Shown one piece after another: positions 1-8,399 of a stretch of 31,992 nt of DNA. Both the position numbers and the translations under genes were made by a program. The notes under the pieces were generated by a model, which made no database searches, was not told the origin of the DNA, and worked only from the letters and a program-made list of their open reading frames with translations. Within the stretch, counting starts at the first letter, position 1; each line of letters begins with the position of its first letter. This stretch comes from an uncultured Blastocatellia bacterium. GTDB lineage: Bacteria > Acidobacteriota > Blastocatellia > Pyrinomonadales > Pyrinomonadaceae. The stretch is taken from contig CAMLLD010000076.1 of the NCBI GenBank assembly GCA_946480785.1, forward strand, positions 1 to 31,992, in the 5' to 3' direction.

Positions 1-17
1 CGCAAAGATACGGGCTG

Positions 18-1472
18 ATGAAAGCTCTGGTAATTCACGGCCACTTCTACCAACCACCACGCGAGAATCCCTGGACCGGCGAAGTCGAAGCAGAACCGAG
101 CGCGGCGCCGTATCACGATTGGAACGAGCGCATTCACGACGAGTGCTACGCGCCGAACGCCGCGGCGAACAACTACGCGCGCATCAGTTTCAACTTCGGT
201 CCGACATTGCTCTCCTGGCTCGAACGTCACCACGCTGATACTTACCAACACATTCTCACTGCCGATCGTGAGAGCGTCGCGCAGCACGGCGGACACGGCA
301 ACGCGATCGCGCAGGCCTACGGTCACGCGATCCTGCCGCTCTGCAACGAGCGCGATCGTTTGACGCAAGTCGTTTGGGGCCTCGCGGACTTTCGTTTTCG
401 TTTCGGCCGCGAGCCGGAGGCGCTGTGGCTGCCGGAAACAGCCGCAAACGACGCGACGCTCGCTTTGTTGATCGAGCAAGGTTTGCGTTACGTGATCCTA
501 GCGCCCGATCAGGCCAAGCGTGTTTTCGTTAATTCTGAATGGACTGACGTCAGCGGCGGCAAGGTCGACCCGACCCGACCGTACCGCTTCGAACACCCAA
601 CAGCCCCCGGTCGTTCGATCACGATCTTTTTCTACGACGGTCCGCTAGCGCGAGCAATTGCCTTCGAAAAAGCACTCACCTCGAGTCGCGGTCTAGTGGA
701 ACGCTTCGTCAGCGCTACTCAACGCGGCGATCTCGTGAACGTCGCAACCGACGGCGAAACTTACGGACATCATTTCAAGTTCGGCGATCTCGCGCTCGCC
801 TACGCGCTCGGCGTCGAAGCAAAGCAAGCCGGTTTTTGGGTCACGAATTACGGCGAGTATCTCGACGCGCATCCAGCCGAGTTTACGGTCGAGATCGACA
901 ACGGACTGCAAGGCGAGGGAAGCTCGTGGAGTTGCGCGCACGGTGTCAGCCGTTGGACGCGCGATTGCGGTTGTCACACCGGCGGTGAAGCCGGTTGGAA
1001 CCAGGCATGGCGCGATCCTTTGCGACTCGCACTGAATTTTCTGCGCGACGATGCGGCGGCGAAGTTTGAAAGCAGCGGCAGTGAGCTGTTGCGCGATCCG
1101 TGGGCCGCGCGAAACGATTACATCGACGTGTTGTTGAATGAGAGTGAGCGCGAAGAGTTTGTCGCGCGGCACGCACGACGTTCGTTAAGTGAAACCGAGC
1201 GCGAGCGCGTGTTTCAATTGCTGGAGATGCAGCGCAGCGCGTTGTTGATGTTCACGAGTTGCGGCTGGTTTTTTTCCGATCTCGCGGGCATCGAGACGAT
1301 TCAGGTGTTGCGCTACGCGGCGCGCTTGATCGATCTGCAAACTCAGTTAAGTCTCCAGCCGCCGCGAAAACAGTTTCTCGAATTACTGGCCGAGGCGAAA
1401 AGCAATCGTCCCGACAAAGGCAACGGCGCGGAGATCTTCTCGCGTATCGCCGAACCCGTTCACGCGCTCTGA
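18..1472 (+). CDS. GH57-type glycoside hydrolase with DUF3536 region
   Basis: Cytoplasmic glycan-active enzyme of 484 residues, probably acting on alpha-glucans (glycogen/maltodextrin). The N-terminal half has GH57 hallmarks: HGHFYQPP at residues 7-14, a LPE motif at 138-140 and DGETYGHH at 245-252, the last matching the conserved Asp region of GH57. From about residue 300 the sequence (SCAHGVSRWTRDCGCH, later LMFTSCGWFFSDL) is DUF3536-like. No signal peptide is seen. DUF3536 proteins are often much longer, about 800 residues as I remember, so this looks like a short form that ends soon after the second motif. The stop overlaps the start of glgB (TGATG), implying coupled translation. The start shows the same TGATG arrangement: bases 1-18 read as five codons and a stop in frame 1, so an upstream gene of the same operon probably ends here. 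Family is fairly sure; the exact substrate is not. Confidence 0.85.
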   Translation: MKALVIHGHFYQPPRENPWTGEVEAEPSAAPYHDWNERIHDECYAPNAAANNYARISFNFGPTLLSWLERHHADTYQHILTADRESVAQHGGHGNAIAQAYGHAILPLCNERDRLTQVVWGLADFRFRFGREPEALWLPETAANDATLALLIEQGLRYVILAPDQAKRVFVNSEWTDVSGGKVDPTRPYRFEHPTAPGRSITIFFYDGPLARAIAFEKALTSSRGLVERFVSATQRGDLVNVATDGETYGHHFKFGDLALAYALGVEAKQAGFWVTNYGEYLDAHPAEFTVEIDNGLQGEGSSWSCAHGVSRWTRDCGCHTGGEAGWNQAWRDPLRLALNFLRDDAAAKFESSGSELLRDPWAARNDYIDVLLNESEREEFVARHARRSLSETERERVFQLLEMQRSALLMFTSCGWFFSDLAGIETIQVLRYAARLIDLQTQLSLQPPRKQFLELLAEAKSNRPDKGNGAEIFSRIAEPVHAL

Positions 1473-3385
1473 TGAGCAAACAGATCAACAAGCCGGTTAC
1501 CTCTGCGCTCGGCGACATCGATCTCCATCTCTTCGGCGAAGGCAAACACGAAGAGATCTACCAGAAGCTCGGCGCGCACGTCGCGAAGCAGGGACGCACG
1601 CGCGGCGTCGCGTTTGCGGTGTGGGCGCCGCAAGCTGCGAGCGTGAGTGTTGCCGGTGACTTCAACGGCTGGGACGGCCGCGAGCATCGCATGCACCGCG
1701 TCGCTAACTCCGGCGTGTGGGAGTTGTTCGTTCCGAAACTCACGCCGGGCATGCTCTATAAGTTTGAGATCCGCACGCCCAGCGGTCAAAAGATTCTCAA
1801 AGCCGATCCATACGCGCAGCACGCGGAAGCTCCGCCAAACACTTCATCGATCGTTTACGAATCGAAATACAAGTTTCGCGACGCGAAGTGGCTGAACGCG
1901 CGCGCCGCACGCGAACACTGGCGCGAGCCGCTCTCGATCTACGAAGTGCACTTCGGTTCGTGGCGACGCAAGATCGAGGAAGAGAACCGGCCGTTCACTT
2001 ATCGTGAAATGGCCGAACCGCTCGCGGCTTACGCGAAGGAGATAGGCTTCACGCACGTCGAGTTTCTGCCGCTCAAGGAACATCCGTATGGACCATCGTG
2101 GGGTTATCAGGTCAGTTACTACTACGCGCCTTCCGCGCGTTACGGTGAACCCGACGACTTGCGTTACTTAATCGATTACCTGCATCGCAACGGCATCGGC
2201 GTGATCATGGATTGGGTGCCGGCGCACTTCCCGAAAGACGCGTGGGCGCTCGGCCGCTTCGACGGCTCGGCGTTGTACGAACATCTCGATCCGCGCAAGG
2301 GCGAGCATCCCGATTGGGGCACTTACATTTTCAACTACGGCCGCAACGAGGTGCGCAATTTTCTGCTCGCGAACGCGTTGTATTGGTTCAAAGAGTTTCA
2401 CATCGACGGGCTGCGCGTCGATGCGGTGGCGTCGATGCTTTATCTCGACTACAGCCGCAAGGAAGGCGAGTGGGTGCCGAACCAGTTCGGCGGACGGGAA
2501 AATTTAGAAGCGATCTCGTTTTTGAAAGAGTTGAATGAAGTGACGCATCGTGCTTGTCCGGGGATCATGATGATCGCGGAGGAGTCGACGGCGTGGCCGT
2601 CGGTCAGTCGTCCGGTTCATAGCGGCGGGCTCGGGTTTGATTTCAAGTGGAACATGGGCTGGATGCACGACACGTTGAAATACTTCCAGACCGATCCGCT
2701 GTTTCGCGCCGGCAATCACAATGCGTTGACGTTTGGTTTGCTCTACGCTTGGAGCGAGAATTTCATTCTGCCGTTTTCGCACGACGAAGTGGTCCACATG
2801 AAGGGATCGCTCCTGAACAAGATGCCGGGCACGAATGAACAGAAGTTCGCGACGTTGCGGGCGTTGTATGGCTACATGTGGGCGCATCCGGGGAAGAAGT
2901 TGTTGTTTATGGGTGGGGAGTTTGGGCAGTGGCGCGAGTGGACCGAGACGGAAAGTTTAGACTGGCACTTGCTTGAAGATCCACTGCATCGCGGCGTGCA
3001 AAATCTGATTCGCGATCTCAATCGCACTTACGACAACGAGAACGCGCTTTGGGAAGTCGACAGCGATGCTGCCGGTTTCGAATGGATCGACGTCAACAAC
3101 GCTGCTGAAAACATCGTCGCCTTCCTTCGACGCTCCTCATCCACAGAGCGCGAACTGATCTGCGTCTGCAACTTCTCCGCTGTCCCGCGCAAAGCTTATC
3201 GTCTCGCGTTACCAAACGAAGGCGAGTATCAAGTCGTTATCAACACCAACTCCACAAATTACGGCGGCAGCGAAAGCCTCGCGATTGAAGGCAACGTCCT
3301 CGACTTACCAGCGTTGACCACAGTGTGGCTCGCACCAAAACCCGAACCAGAAAAACAAAAAACTCCGCAGCGCCGGCGCAAATAA
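1472..3385 (+). CDS. glgB: 1,4-alpha-glucan branching enzyme
   Basis: Glycogen branching enzyme (GH13), 637 residues: cuts alpha-1,4 chains and re-attaches them as alpha-1,6 branches in the cytoplasm. An N-terminal CBM48-like beta-sandwich covers about 40-130 (VAGDFNGWDGR at 60-70). The catalytic barrel follows with DWVPAHFPKD at 247-256, GLRVDAVASML with nucleophile Asp317, IAEEST with acid/base Glu370, and a later FSHDEV motif. An all-beta C-terminal domain ends in a basic tail. The open frame extends upstream to 1259, but that part lies antiparallel to nothing and simply overlaps the previous gene in another frame; the ATG at 1472 overlaps the preceding stop and begins the family-like N-terminus, so I choose it. 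Pairing with the GH57/DUF3536 gene points to an alpha-glucan metabolism operon. Identification is secure. Confidence 0.96.
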   Translation: MSKQINKPVTSALGDIDLHLFGEGKHEEIYQKLGAHVAKQGRTRGVAFAVWAPQAASVSVAGDFNGWDGREHRMHRVANSGVWELFVPKLTPGMLYKFEIRTPSGQKILKADPYAQHAEAPPNTSSIVYESKYKFRDAKWLNARAAREHWREPLSIYEVHFGSWRRKIEEENRPFTYREMAEPLAAYAKEIGFTHVEFLPLKEHPYGPSWGYQVSYYYAPSARYGEPDDLRYLIDYLHRNGIGVIMDWVPAHFPKDAWALGRFDGSALYEHLDPRKGEHPDWGTYIFNYGRNEVRNFLLANALYWFKEFHIDGLRVDAVASMLYLDYSRKEGEWVPNQFGGRENLEAISFLKELNEVTHRACPGIMMIAEESTAWPSVSRPVHSGGLGFDFKWNMGWMHDTLKYFQTDPLFRAGNHNALTFGLLYAWSENFILPFSHDEVVHMKGSLLNKMPGTNEQKFATLRALYGYMWAHPGKKLLFMGGEFGQWREWTETESLDWHLLEDPLHRGVQNLIRDLNRTYDNENALWEVDSDAAGFEWIDVNNAAENIVAFLRRSSSTERELICVCNFSAVPRKAYRLALPNEGEYQVVINTNSTNYGGSESLAIEGNVLDLPALTTVWLAPKPEPEKQKTPQRRRK

Positions 3386-3448
3386 TTTGTCCGTTTTCGC
3401 GCTCTTTGTGGCAAACTCTCTGCAGTTGCCATTCTCATACCGCGCCTT

Positions 3449-5257
3449 ATGTATGAGAAGTTCAAGGAAGTAGATGGTACGCATCCCTGGCGGAGTGTTA
3501 GCCCGGATGGTTATGTCGATTACCGGGCGCGCTATCGCCCGCAGGGTCGTGTCGTCTATTTCAACTTTCCCCTCGCGAAAGAGATGGGCCTCATCACCGC
3601 CGATCAGCCGCACAGCGTCGACAAAGAACTCGAACAAGCGATCCTCGACACGTTCTCGCTGCAAATCATCAACGAATACGATCTCGAGCAGGGCAAGAAG
3701 TATCCGCCAGAGACGATCAAGCCCAACCCTTTTATGGCGACGCGCTATCTGCAAACGCAGCATCGCAACAAGCAAGGTAAGACTTCGGGCGACGGACGTA
3801 GCATCTGGAACGGTTACATCAAAAGCGCGAACCTGATTTTCGACATCTCGAGCCGCGGCACGGGCGCAACGATCCTCAGTCCCGGCGCACAGGAAGCAAA
3901 GACCGCTCTCCCGACCGGCGACTTCACTCACGGTTATTCGTCGGGACTCGCAGAGCTCGACGAGATGCTCGGCAGCGCAGTGATGTCGGAGATCTTTTAC
4001 CGCCAGGGTATTCCGACCGAACGCTGTCTCACCGTGATCGCGTATCCGGACGGCACGGCGATCGGCGTGCGCACCGCGCCCAATCTCGTGCGACCCGCGC
4101 ATCTCTTTCGTTATCTCAAACAGGGTAGACACGAGGAGCTGAAAGCGTCAGTCGATTACTTCATCGATCGCGAAGTCGAAAACGGCATCTGGGAGCTGCC
4201 GGAGGATCCGAAGCTGCGTTACGCGACCGCGCTCGACTACTTCGCGCGTTCGTACGCGAAGTTTGCTGCGGTGCTCGAAGAGGAATACATCTTTAACTGG
4301 CTTTCGTGGGACGGCGACAACATGCTCGCGAGCGGCGCCGTACTCGACTACGGATCGATTCGCCAGTTTGCCGCAAAGCACGACAAGTATCGCTTCAAGG
4401 ACGTCGATCGTTACTCGGCCTCGCTCGCGGAACAGCGTCGTTGGGCCAGGACGCTGGTCCAAGTGTTTGCACAGGTGATGGATTTCATCGAGACGGGAAA
4501 GAAGAAACGGCTGGAGCAGTTTAAAGACGCGAAGTGCCTGGCCGTCTTTGATAAAGCGTTTGCGTGTGAACGCGACCGGCGCATGTTGTGGCGCATCGGT
4601 TTCACGCCCGAGCAGATTTGTTATCTCCTGAAAAATGCAGCTTCGGAGATCCGCGACTTCGATCGCAGTCTGAGCTACTTCGAGGATCGCAAAGTCTCGC
4701 GCGGTATTGAAAAACTGCCTGATGGCTTCACGCACAGTCCCGTTTTTCTGATTCGCAATCTGCTGCGCCACCTGCCGGCGTATTACGTGGCGCAATCAAT
4801 TACACGAGCTGACGATGAGAGCGCGTACATGCCCGACGAGATCTTTCTGCGCACGATGGCGGCATCATACGTTGGTCGCAAAGATCTGAAGCTCACGCCC
4901 GCAAGCTCGGCGCATGTGAAAAATTTTCAGGCGTGTTATTTAAAACTCGTCGCTGCGTTGGGTGGACCGATCGAAATGGTGTTGAAGACTTTGCAGGAGC
5001 GCTCGGCGATCATCAACCATCGTCACCGCATCACCGGCGACGCGGTTACGTGGATCATCGAAGAAGTGATCGCGATGAAAAATAAGATCAAGATCGATGG
5101 TCTGCAGGAAGCGATTGAAGCCTTCATCGACTCGCAAGTCTTGATTCCGGGCAGATGGCAACCGGTGCCACTCGAGAAACTCCAGTCCAACACACTCAAG
5201 TCGCGCCTCTTGCAAAAGATCCAGGAAAACCTCGAAGCTTATAAGGAATCGATCTGA
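3449..5257 (+). CDS. Divergent SelO-like (YdiU/UPF0061) pseudokinase
   Basis: Protein of 602 residues that I place in or next to the SelO/YdiU family; characterised SelO proteins transfer AMP from ATP to protein side chains using a kinase fold with flipped ATP. Matching landmarks in order: an N-terminal stretch like the SelO start (FNFPLAKEMGLI, 38-49), GDGR at 114-117, a glycine loop RGTGAT at 136-141 in the place of KGAGRT, EIFYRQGIPTERCL at 181-194 resembling the SelO helix SEAM..LGIPTTRAL, VRPAHLFRY at 214-222, and GDNMLASGAVLDYG at 289-302. In the last motif Asn291 and Asp300 are nine apart, as are the metal-binding Asn and Asp of SelO. In my alignment the loop Lys is replaced by Arg136. 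It is longer than typical SelO (about 480). No signal peptide is seen. The 62-bp gap from glgB suggests its own promoter or loose operon membership. Family call is moderately sure, activity unproven. Confidence 0.65.
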   Translation: MYEKFKEVDGTHPWRSVSPDGYVDYRARYRPQGRVVYFNFPLAKEMGLITADQPHSVDKELEQAILDTFSLQIINEYDLEQGKKYPPETIKPNPFMATRYLQTQHRNKQGKTSGDGRSIWNGYIKSANLIFDISSRGTGATILSPGAQEAKTALPTGDFTHGYSSGLAELDEMLGSAVMSEIFYRQGIPTERCLTVIAYPDGTAIGVRTAPNLVRPAHLFRYLKQGRHEELKASVDYFIDREVENGIWELPEDPKLRYATALDYFARSYAKFAAVLEEEYIFNWLSWDGDNMLASGAVLDYGSIRQFAAKHDKYRFKDVDRYSASLAEQRRWARTLVQVFAQVMDFIETGKKKRLEQFKDAKCLAVFDKAFACERDRRMLWRIGFTPEQICYLLKNAASEIRDFDRSLSYFEDRKVSRGIEKLPDGFTHSPVFLIRNLLRHLPAYYVAQSITRADDESAYMPDEIFLRTMAASYVGRKDLKLTPASSAHVKNFQACYLKLVAALGGPIEMVLKTLQERSAIINHRHRITGDAVTWIIEEVIAMKNKIKIDGLQEAIEAFIDSQVLIPGRWQPVPLEKLQSNTLKSRLLQKIQENLEAYKESI

Positions 5258-5277
5258 GCCACGGATAAACACGGATT
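5258..5277. repeat. Short dispersed intergenic repeat, copy 1
   Basis: The gap before the aminotransferase start consists almost entirely of GCCACGGATAAACACGGATT. It resembles the sequences at about 19009-19026 (GCCACAGATTACACGGTT) and 25162-25174 (GCCACAGATTACA). All three lie just after a coding end. Similar short motifs can be dispersed intergenic elements; the function is unknown. Confidence 0.4.
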
Positions 5278-5281
5278 AGTA

Positions 5282-6388
5282 ATGATCGACTGGGCCAACA
5301 TTCGCAATCAGTTCCCCGTGACGGAAAACTCGGTCTACCTTATGACTGCTGCGGCTGGTCCGCTGGCGCGCGCAACCGCGCAGGCGGGGACGCTCTATTA
5401 CGAGCAGATGATGAATGATGGCGACGTGCATTGGGATGAGTGGCTCGTGCGGCGCGAGGAGGTGCGGGCGCAGGTCGCACGCTTCATCAACGCTGAGCCG
5501 GACGAGATCGGGTTCACTATCAACACGTCGAGCGGCATGAACGTAATCGTTGATGCGTTGGAGAAACATGGTAAGGTTATCTCGTGCGATCTGGAGTTTC
5601 CGGTGACGACGATTCCGTGGATGCATCGGCGGATTCCGGTGCATCTCGTGAAGTCGTCGAATGGTGTGGTGCAGCCCGATCATCTGCGGGCGGCGATGAA
5701 CACGCGTACCGGGATCATCTCGCTGAGTTACGTGCAATTCTCGAATGGCTTTCGTTCTGAAATCGAAGAGCTGGCGAGCATCAAGGGAAGTCATGCGCTC
5801 GTGGTGAATGCGAGCCAGGCTGCGGGCGTGTTTCCGATCGACGTGAAGCGCATGCAGATCGATGCGTTGTGTGCCACGGGACATAAATGGATGTTGTCGG
5901 GTTACGGGTCGGGGTTTGTGTATCTTAGTCGCGAGCTGCAGGAAGCGGCTCAACCGCGTGAGATTGGTTGGCTCAGTGTGAAAGAGCCTTACGCTTTGCG
6001 CAACAACGAGGTGCACTTGCGCCAGACAGTTTCGGCGCGAACGGAGCTCGGCTGTCCGACTTTTCCGGCCATCTTCGCGTTGGGCGCGTCGATCGAGATG
6101 ATGCAATCCATTGGACCAGCAAACATCGAACAGCGTGCGCTCGAGCTCAATCGGCTGTTGACGTCGCGCTTGGATGAGGCGGGTTGGAAGGTGTTGTCGC
6201 CGTTGGGTGACGAGCGATACCGCTCTGCGGAAACGCTCGTCGCCGACGATCAGCCAGCGGAAGTCGTCAGCAAACTCGCGTCGGCAAATGTTTTCGTCAC
6301 GGAGAAACCGCAAGGCTTCAGAGTCGCCACTGACTTCTTCAACAACGAAGCCGACATCGAAAACCTCATCGACGCCCTACTTAGCTAG
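5282..6388 (+). CDS. Aminotransferase class V-fold PLP enzyme
   Basis: PLP-dependent enzyme of fold type I, 368 residues, related to cysteine desulfurases and isopenicillin N epimerase-like proteins; the substrate is not recognisable. The cofactor lysine is Lys202 in ATGHKWMLSGYGSG (198-211), the pattern of the family. The small-substrate/phosphate region NTSSGMN is at 81-87. The motif that normally reads V-D-x-x-Q, whose Asp contacts the pyridine nitrogen of PLP, reads VVNASQAAG at 174-182; the codon at that place is AAT, so Asn176 replaces Asp. Gln179 is kept. The ATG at 5282 starts 24 bp after the SelO-like gene, with a repeat-like sequence filling the gap rather than a clear Shine-Dalgarno. 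The gene is convergent with the LysR gene, 17 bp away. Fold is certain; function is open. Confidence 0.85.
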   Translation: MIDWANIRNQFPVTENSVYLMTAAAGPLARATAQAGTLYYEQMMNDGDVHWDEWLVRREEVRAQVARFINAEPDEIGFTINTSSGMNVIVDALEKHGKVISCDLEFPVTTIPWMHRRIPVHLVKSSNGVVQPDHLRAAMNTRTGIISLSYVQFSNGFRSEIEELASIKGSHALVVNASQAAGVFPIDVKRMQIDALCATGHKWMLSGYGSGFVYLSRELQEAAQPREIGWLSVKEPYALRNNEVHLRQTVSARTELGCPTFPAIFALGASIEMMQSIGPANIEQRALELNRLLTSRLDEAGWKVLSPLGDERYRSAETLVADDQPAEVVSKLASANVFVTEKPQGFRVATDFFNNEADIENLIDALLS

Positions 6389-6405
6389 GCCTGCCACACA
6401 AGCAA

Positions 6406-7356
6406 CTATGCCTTCTTCGCTTTCGCTTTACTCTTCGACTTCTTCGCACCGTCTGTAGCTGACACACCTGATCCAAAGACCTTCCGCGCGAGCGCCACGA
6501 ACTTCTGCATGATCGGCGAATCGTAACCGTTACTCAGTTGCGCGATACCCAACTCCCAGTTGATCTCCGCGCCTTCGATCCACCAACGCACCAGCCGCCC
6601 CTTTTCAACATCATCTTTCACCGACTGCAGCGGCACGATCCCGACGCCCATGTCTTCCTCAACCATGCGCCGGATCGCCTGCTGCCGGCTCAACTCCATC
6701 GCCACGCGAATCGTCACCCCGGCCTGCGCAAAAAACTGATCGATCAAGCGTCGCGTATTCCCACCGCGCTCACCGAGAATCAACCTCTCACCCGCAAGCG
6801 TATAAGCGCTGACCGTCTTTTGTTTCGCGAGACGATGTCGCGGCGAAGCGATCGCCACGAGCTGGTCCTCGCTCAAGCGTTCAGTCTTGATGCCGCGCAC
6901 ATCCACCGGCAGCGAAACGAAAGCGATATCGACCTCACCCGCCAGAATCTGATCGACCAGCACCTCGCTCGTTCCCGAAACGACGGAGATCTCCGCCGCC
7001 GGATGCTGCTTGCGCAAATCCTTGAGAATCGCCGGCAGTTGCTCGGTCAACACCATCGCTGACGCACTGCCGATGCGCAAACGCCCGCGCTCCGCGCCCG
7101 CGAGTTCCGCGATCTCGTCAAGCGCAGCGTCGTGCTCGCGCAGGATGTGACGCGCGCGCCGCAAAAGCTGTTCGCCCGCTTCGGTCAGGATCACGTGCCG
7201 CGGCGCCCGTACGAACACGCGCGCGCCGATTTCCGACTCCAGTTGTCTAATCTGCATGCTGATCGCGGCCTGGGTCACATGCACGCGCGCCGCGCCCGCA
7301 GTGAACGTTCCAGTTTCCGCGATGGCCACGAAGGCCCTTAGTTGGCGTATTTCCAC
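6406..7356 (-). CDS. LysR-family transcriptional regulator
   Basis: LysR-type regulator of 316 residues. The N-terminal winged helix-turn-helix is plain (residues 1-60, with FTAGAARVHVTQAAISMQIR as the recognition region). A periplasmic-binding-protein-like effector domain follows from about 90 to 295, and a lysine-rich tail of about 15 residues ends the protein. The start is GTG at 7356, preceded by GGAG eight bases upstream on the minus strand. It is divergent from the peptidoglycan-salvage operon across an AT-rich 89-bp gap, the classic arrangement for a LysR regulator of the adjacent operon. That it controls the operon, with an amino sugar or muropeptide as effector, is inference from position only. 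Confidence 0.9.
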   Translation of the reverse strand: MEIRQLRAFVAIAETGTFTAGAARVHVTQAAISMQIRQLESEIGARVFVRAPRHVILTEAGEQLLRRARHILREHDAALDEIAELAGAERGRLRIGSASAMVLTEQLPAILKDLRKQHPAAEISVVSGTSEVLVDQILAGEVDIAFVSLPVDVRGIKTERLSEDQLVAIASPRHRLAKQKTVSAYTLAGERLILGERGGNTRRLIDQFFAQAGVTIRVAMELSRQQAIRRMVEEDMGVGIVPLQSVKDDVEKGRLVRWWIEGAEINWELGIAQLSNGYDSPIMQKFVALARKVFGSGVSATDGAKKSKSKAKAKKA

Positions 7357-7445
7357 GACAGACTCCGCATATCAAGATGGGTTATCACAATAATAAAATC
7401 TTTTAGTTTCCATTATAAGTCATCGGCTCCTAGAATGGTTTGAAA
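7357..7445. promoter_or_regulatory. Divergent promoter/operator between LysR gene and salvage operon
   Basis: An AT-rich stretch (about 7368-7420) in GC-rich surroundings. It contains an imperfect dyad at 7400-7419 (CTTTTAG, six bases, TTATAAG), close to the T-N11-A style of LysR sites. ATTATA at 7412-7417 reads TATAAT on the minus strand, a candidate -10 for the LysR gene, and the overlapping TATAAG at 7414-7419 could serve the plus strand. No convincing -35 was found for either. Confidence 0.4.
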
Positions 7446-8393
7446 ATGTTCACGCAGAACTCGGTGGTCGGTGTTGACGGCGGTGGGACCAAGACCGACG
7501 CCGTCATCATAGATGCGCAGCAACAGGTCGTAGGGCAAGGCCTGGCTGGACCATCGAATCCGTTGCGCGTCGGTATTGCGGGCGCGGCCGCCGCGGTGCG
7601 CGAAGCGATCGATAGCGCGTGTGCGGCGGCGAACCTGCGGCGCGGCGATCTGGTTGCGGCGCAAATTGGTCTAGCAGGAGCGCGGCGGCGCGAGCTGCGC
7701 GAACGCATGCGCGAAACCCTCATGCCCCTTGGTATCGGCGAGATCGAAGTCGTCACTGACGCCGAGATCGCTTTGTACGGCGCGACTGACGGCGCGCCCG
7801 GTCTCGTCGTGATCGCCGGCACCGGATCGATCTGCTGCGGCATCAACGCGCGCGGCAAGCGTTTCTGCGCCGGTGGTTGGGGACCGATCGCTGGTGACGA
7901 AGGTGGCGGCGCGTGGCTCGCGCGGCGCGCGTTACGCGCGATCGCGTATGCGTCCGACGGCCGTGGTCCAAAGACACTGCTGACCGAACTCGCCACGGCT
8001 TACTTTCACGTTACCGATCCCGACGATCTAACCACCGCGATCTACGCGCCGACGATTACCAACGAGCGACTGGCCGGCTTTGGCCGTGACGTTGTCGACG
8101 CAGCGAAGCGCAAGGATCCGGTCGCGTTGCAGATCGTCGCTGACGGCGGCAGGGAATTGGGCTACTCGGCCGTGGCGGTGATTCGTTATTTGCAGATGGA
8201 ACGCGAGCGGTTTCAGGTGGCCAACGTCGGCGGTGTGTTTCGCTCGGCGGGCGATCTGATGCTCGATCCGTTGCGCGAGGAAGTGCGGAAGGTGGCGGCG
8301 CGCGCATATTTCGAACCACCGCATTTCGCTCCGGCCGTCGCTGCCGCTAGAATGGCGCGCGAACGTATGAACCATATCGCTCTCGCAGTCTGA
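7446..8393 (+). CDS. GlcNAc/MurNAc kinase, BadF/BadG/BcrA/BcrD ATPase family
   Basis: Sugar kinase of the ASKHA fold, 315 residues from the ATG at 7446; a TTG two codons upstream (7440) is the alternative start, and neither has a clear Shine-Dalgarno. The phosphate-1 loop is VDGGGTKTD near residue 10, the second nucleotide motif is IAGTGSICCG, and GGWGPIAGDEGGG follows, as in N-acetylglucosamine kinases of this family. Members such as clostridial MurK phosphorylate both GlcNAc and MurNAc at O-6. Here the next gene, six bases away, is murQ, whose substrate is MurNAc-6-phosphate, and a non-PTS transporter follows; a MurNAc-phosphorylating kinase is therefore what the pathway needs. The kinase assignment is firm; MurNAc as a substrate is inferred from neighbours. 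Confidence 0.88.
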   Translation: MFTQNSVVGVDGGGTKTDAVIIDAQQQVVGQGLAGPSNPLRVGIAGAAAAVREAIDSACAAANLRRGDLVAAQIGLAGARRRELRERMRETLMPLGIGEIEVVTDAEIALYGATDGAPGLVVIAGTGSICCGINARGKRFCAGGWGPIAGDEGGGAWLARRALRAIAYASDGRGPKTLLTELATAYFHVTDPDDLTTAIYAPTITNERLAGFGRDVVDAAKRKDPVALQIVADGGRELGYSAVAVIRYLQMERERFQVANVGGVFRSAGDLMLDPLREEVRKVAARAYFEPPHFAPAVAAARMARERMNHIALAV

Positions 8394-8399
8394 TCCCAG

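Noticed and set aside
5276..6313. Minus-strand open frame of 345 codons opposite the aminotransferase gene
   Set aside because: Arg-rich antisense shadow with no domain; the plus strand encodes a textbook PLP enzyme.
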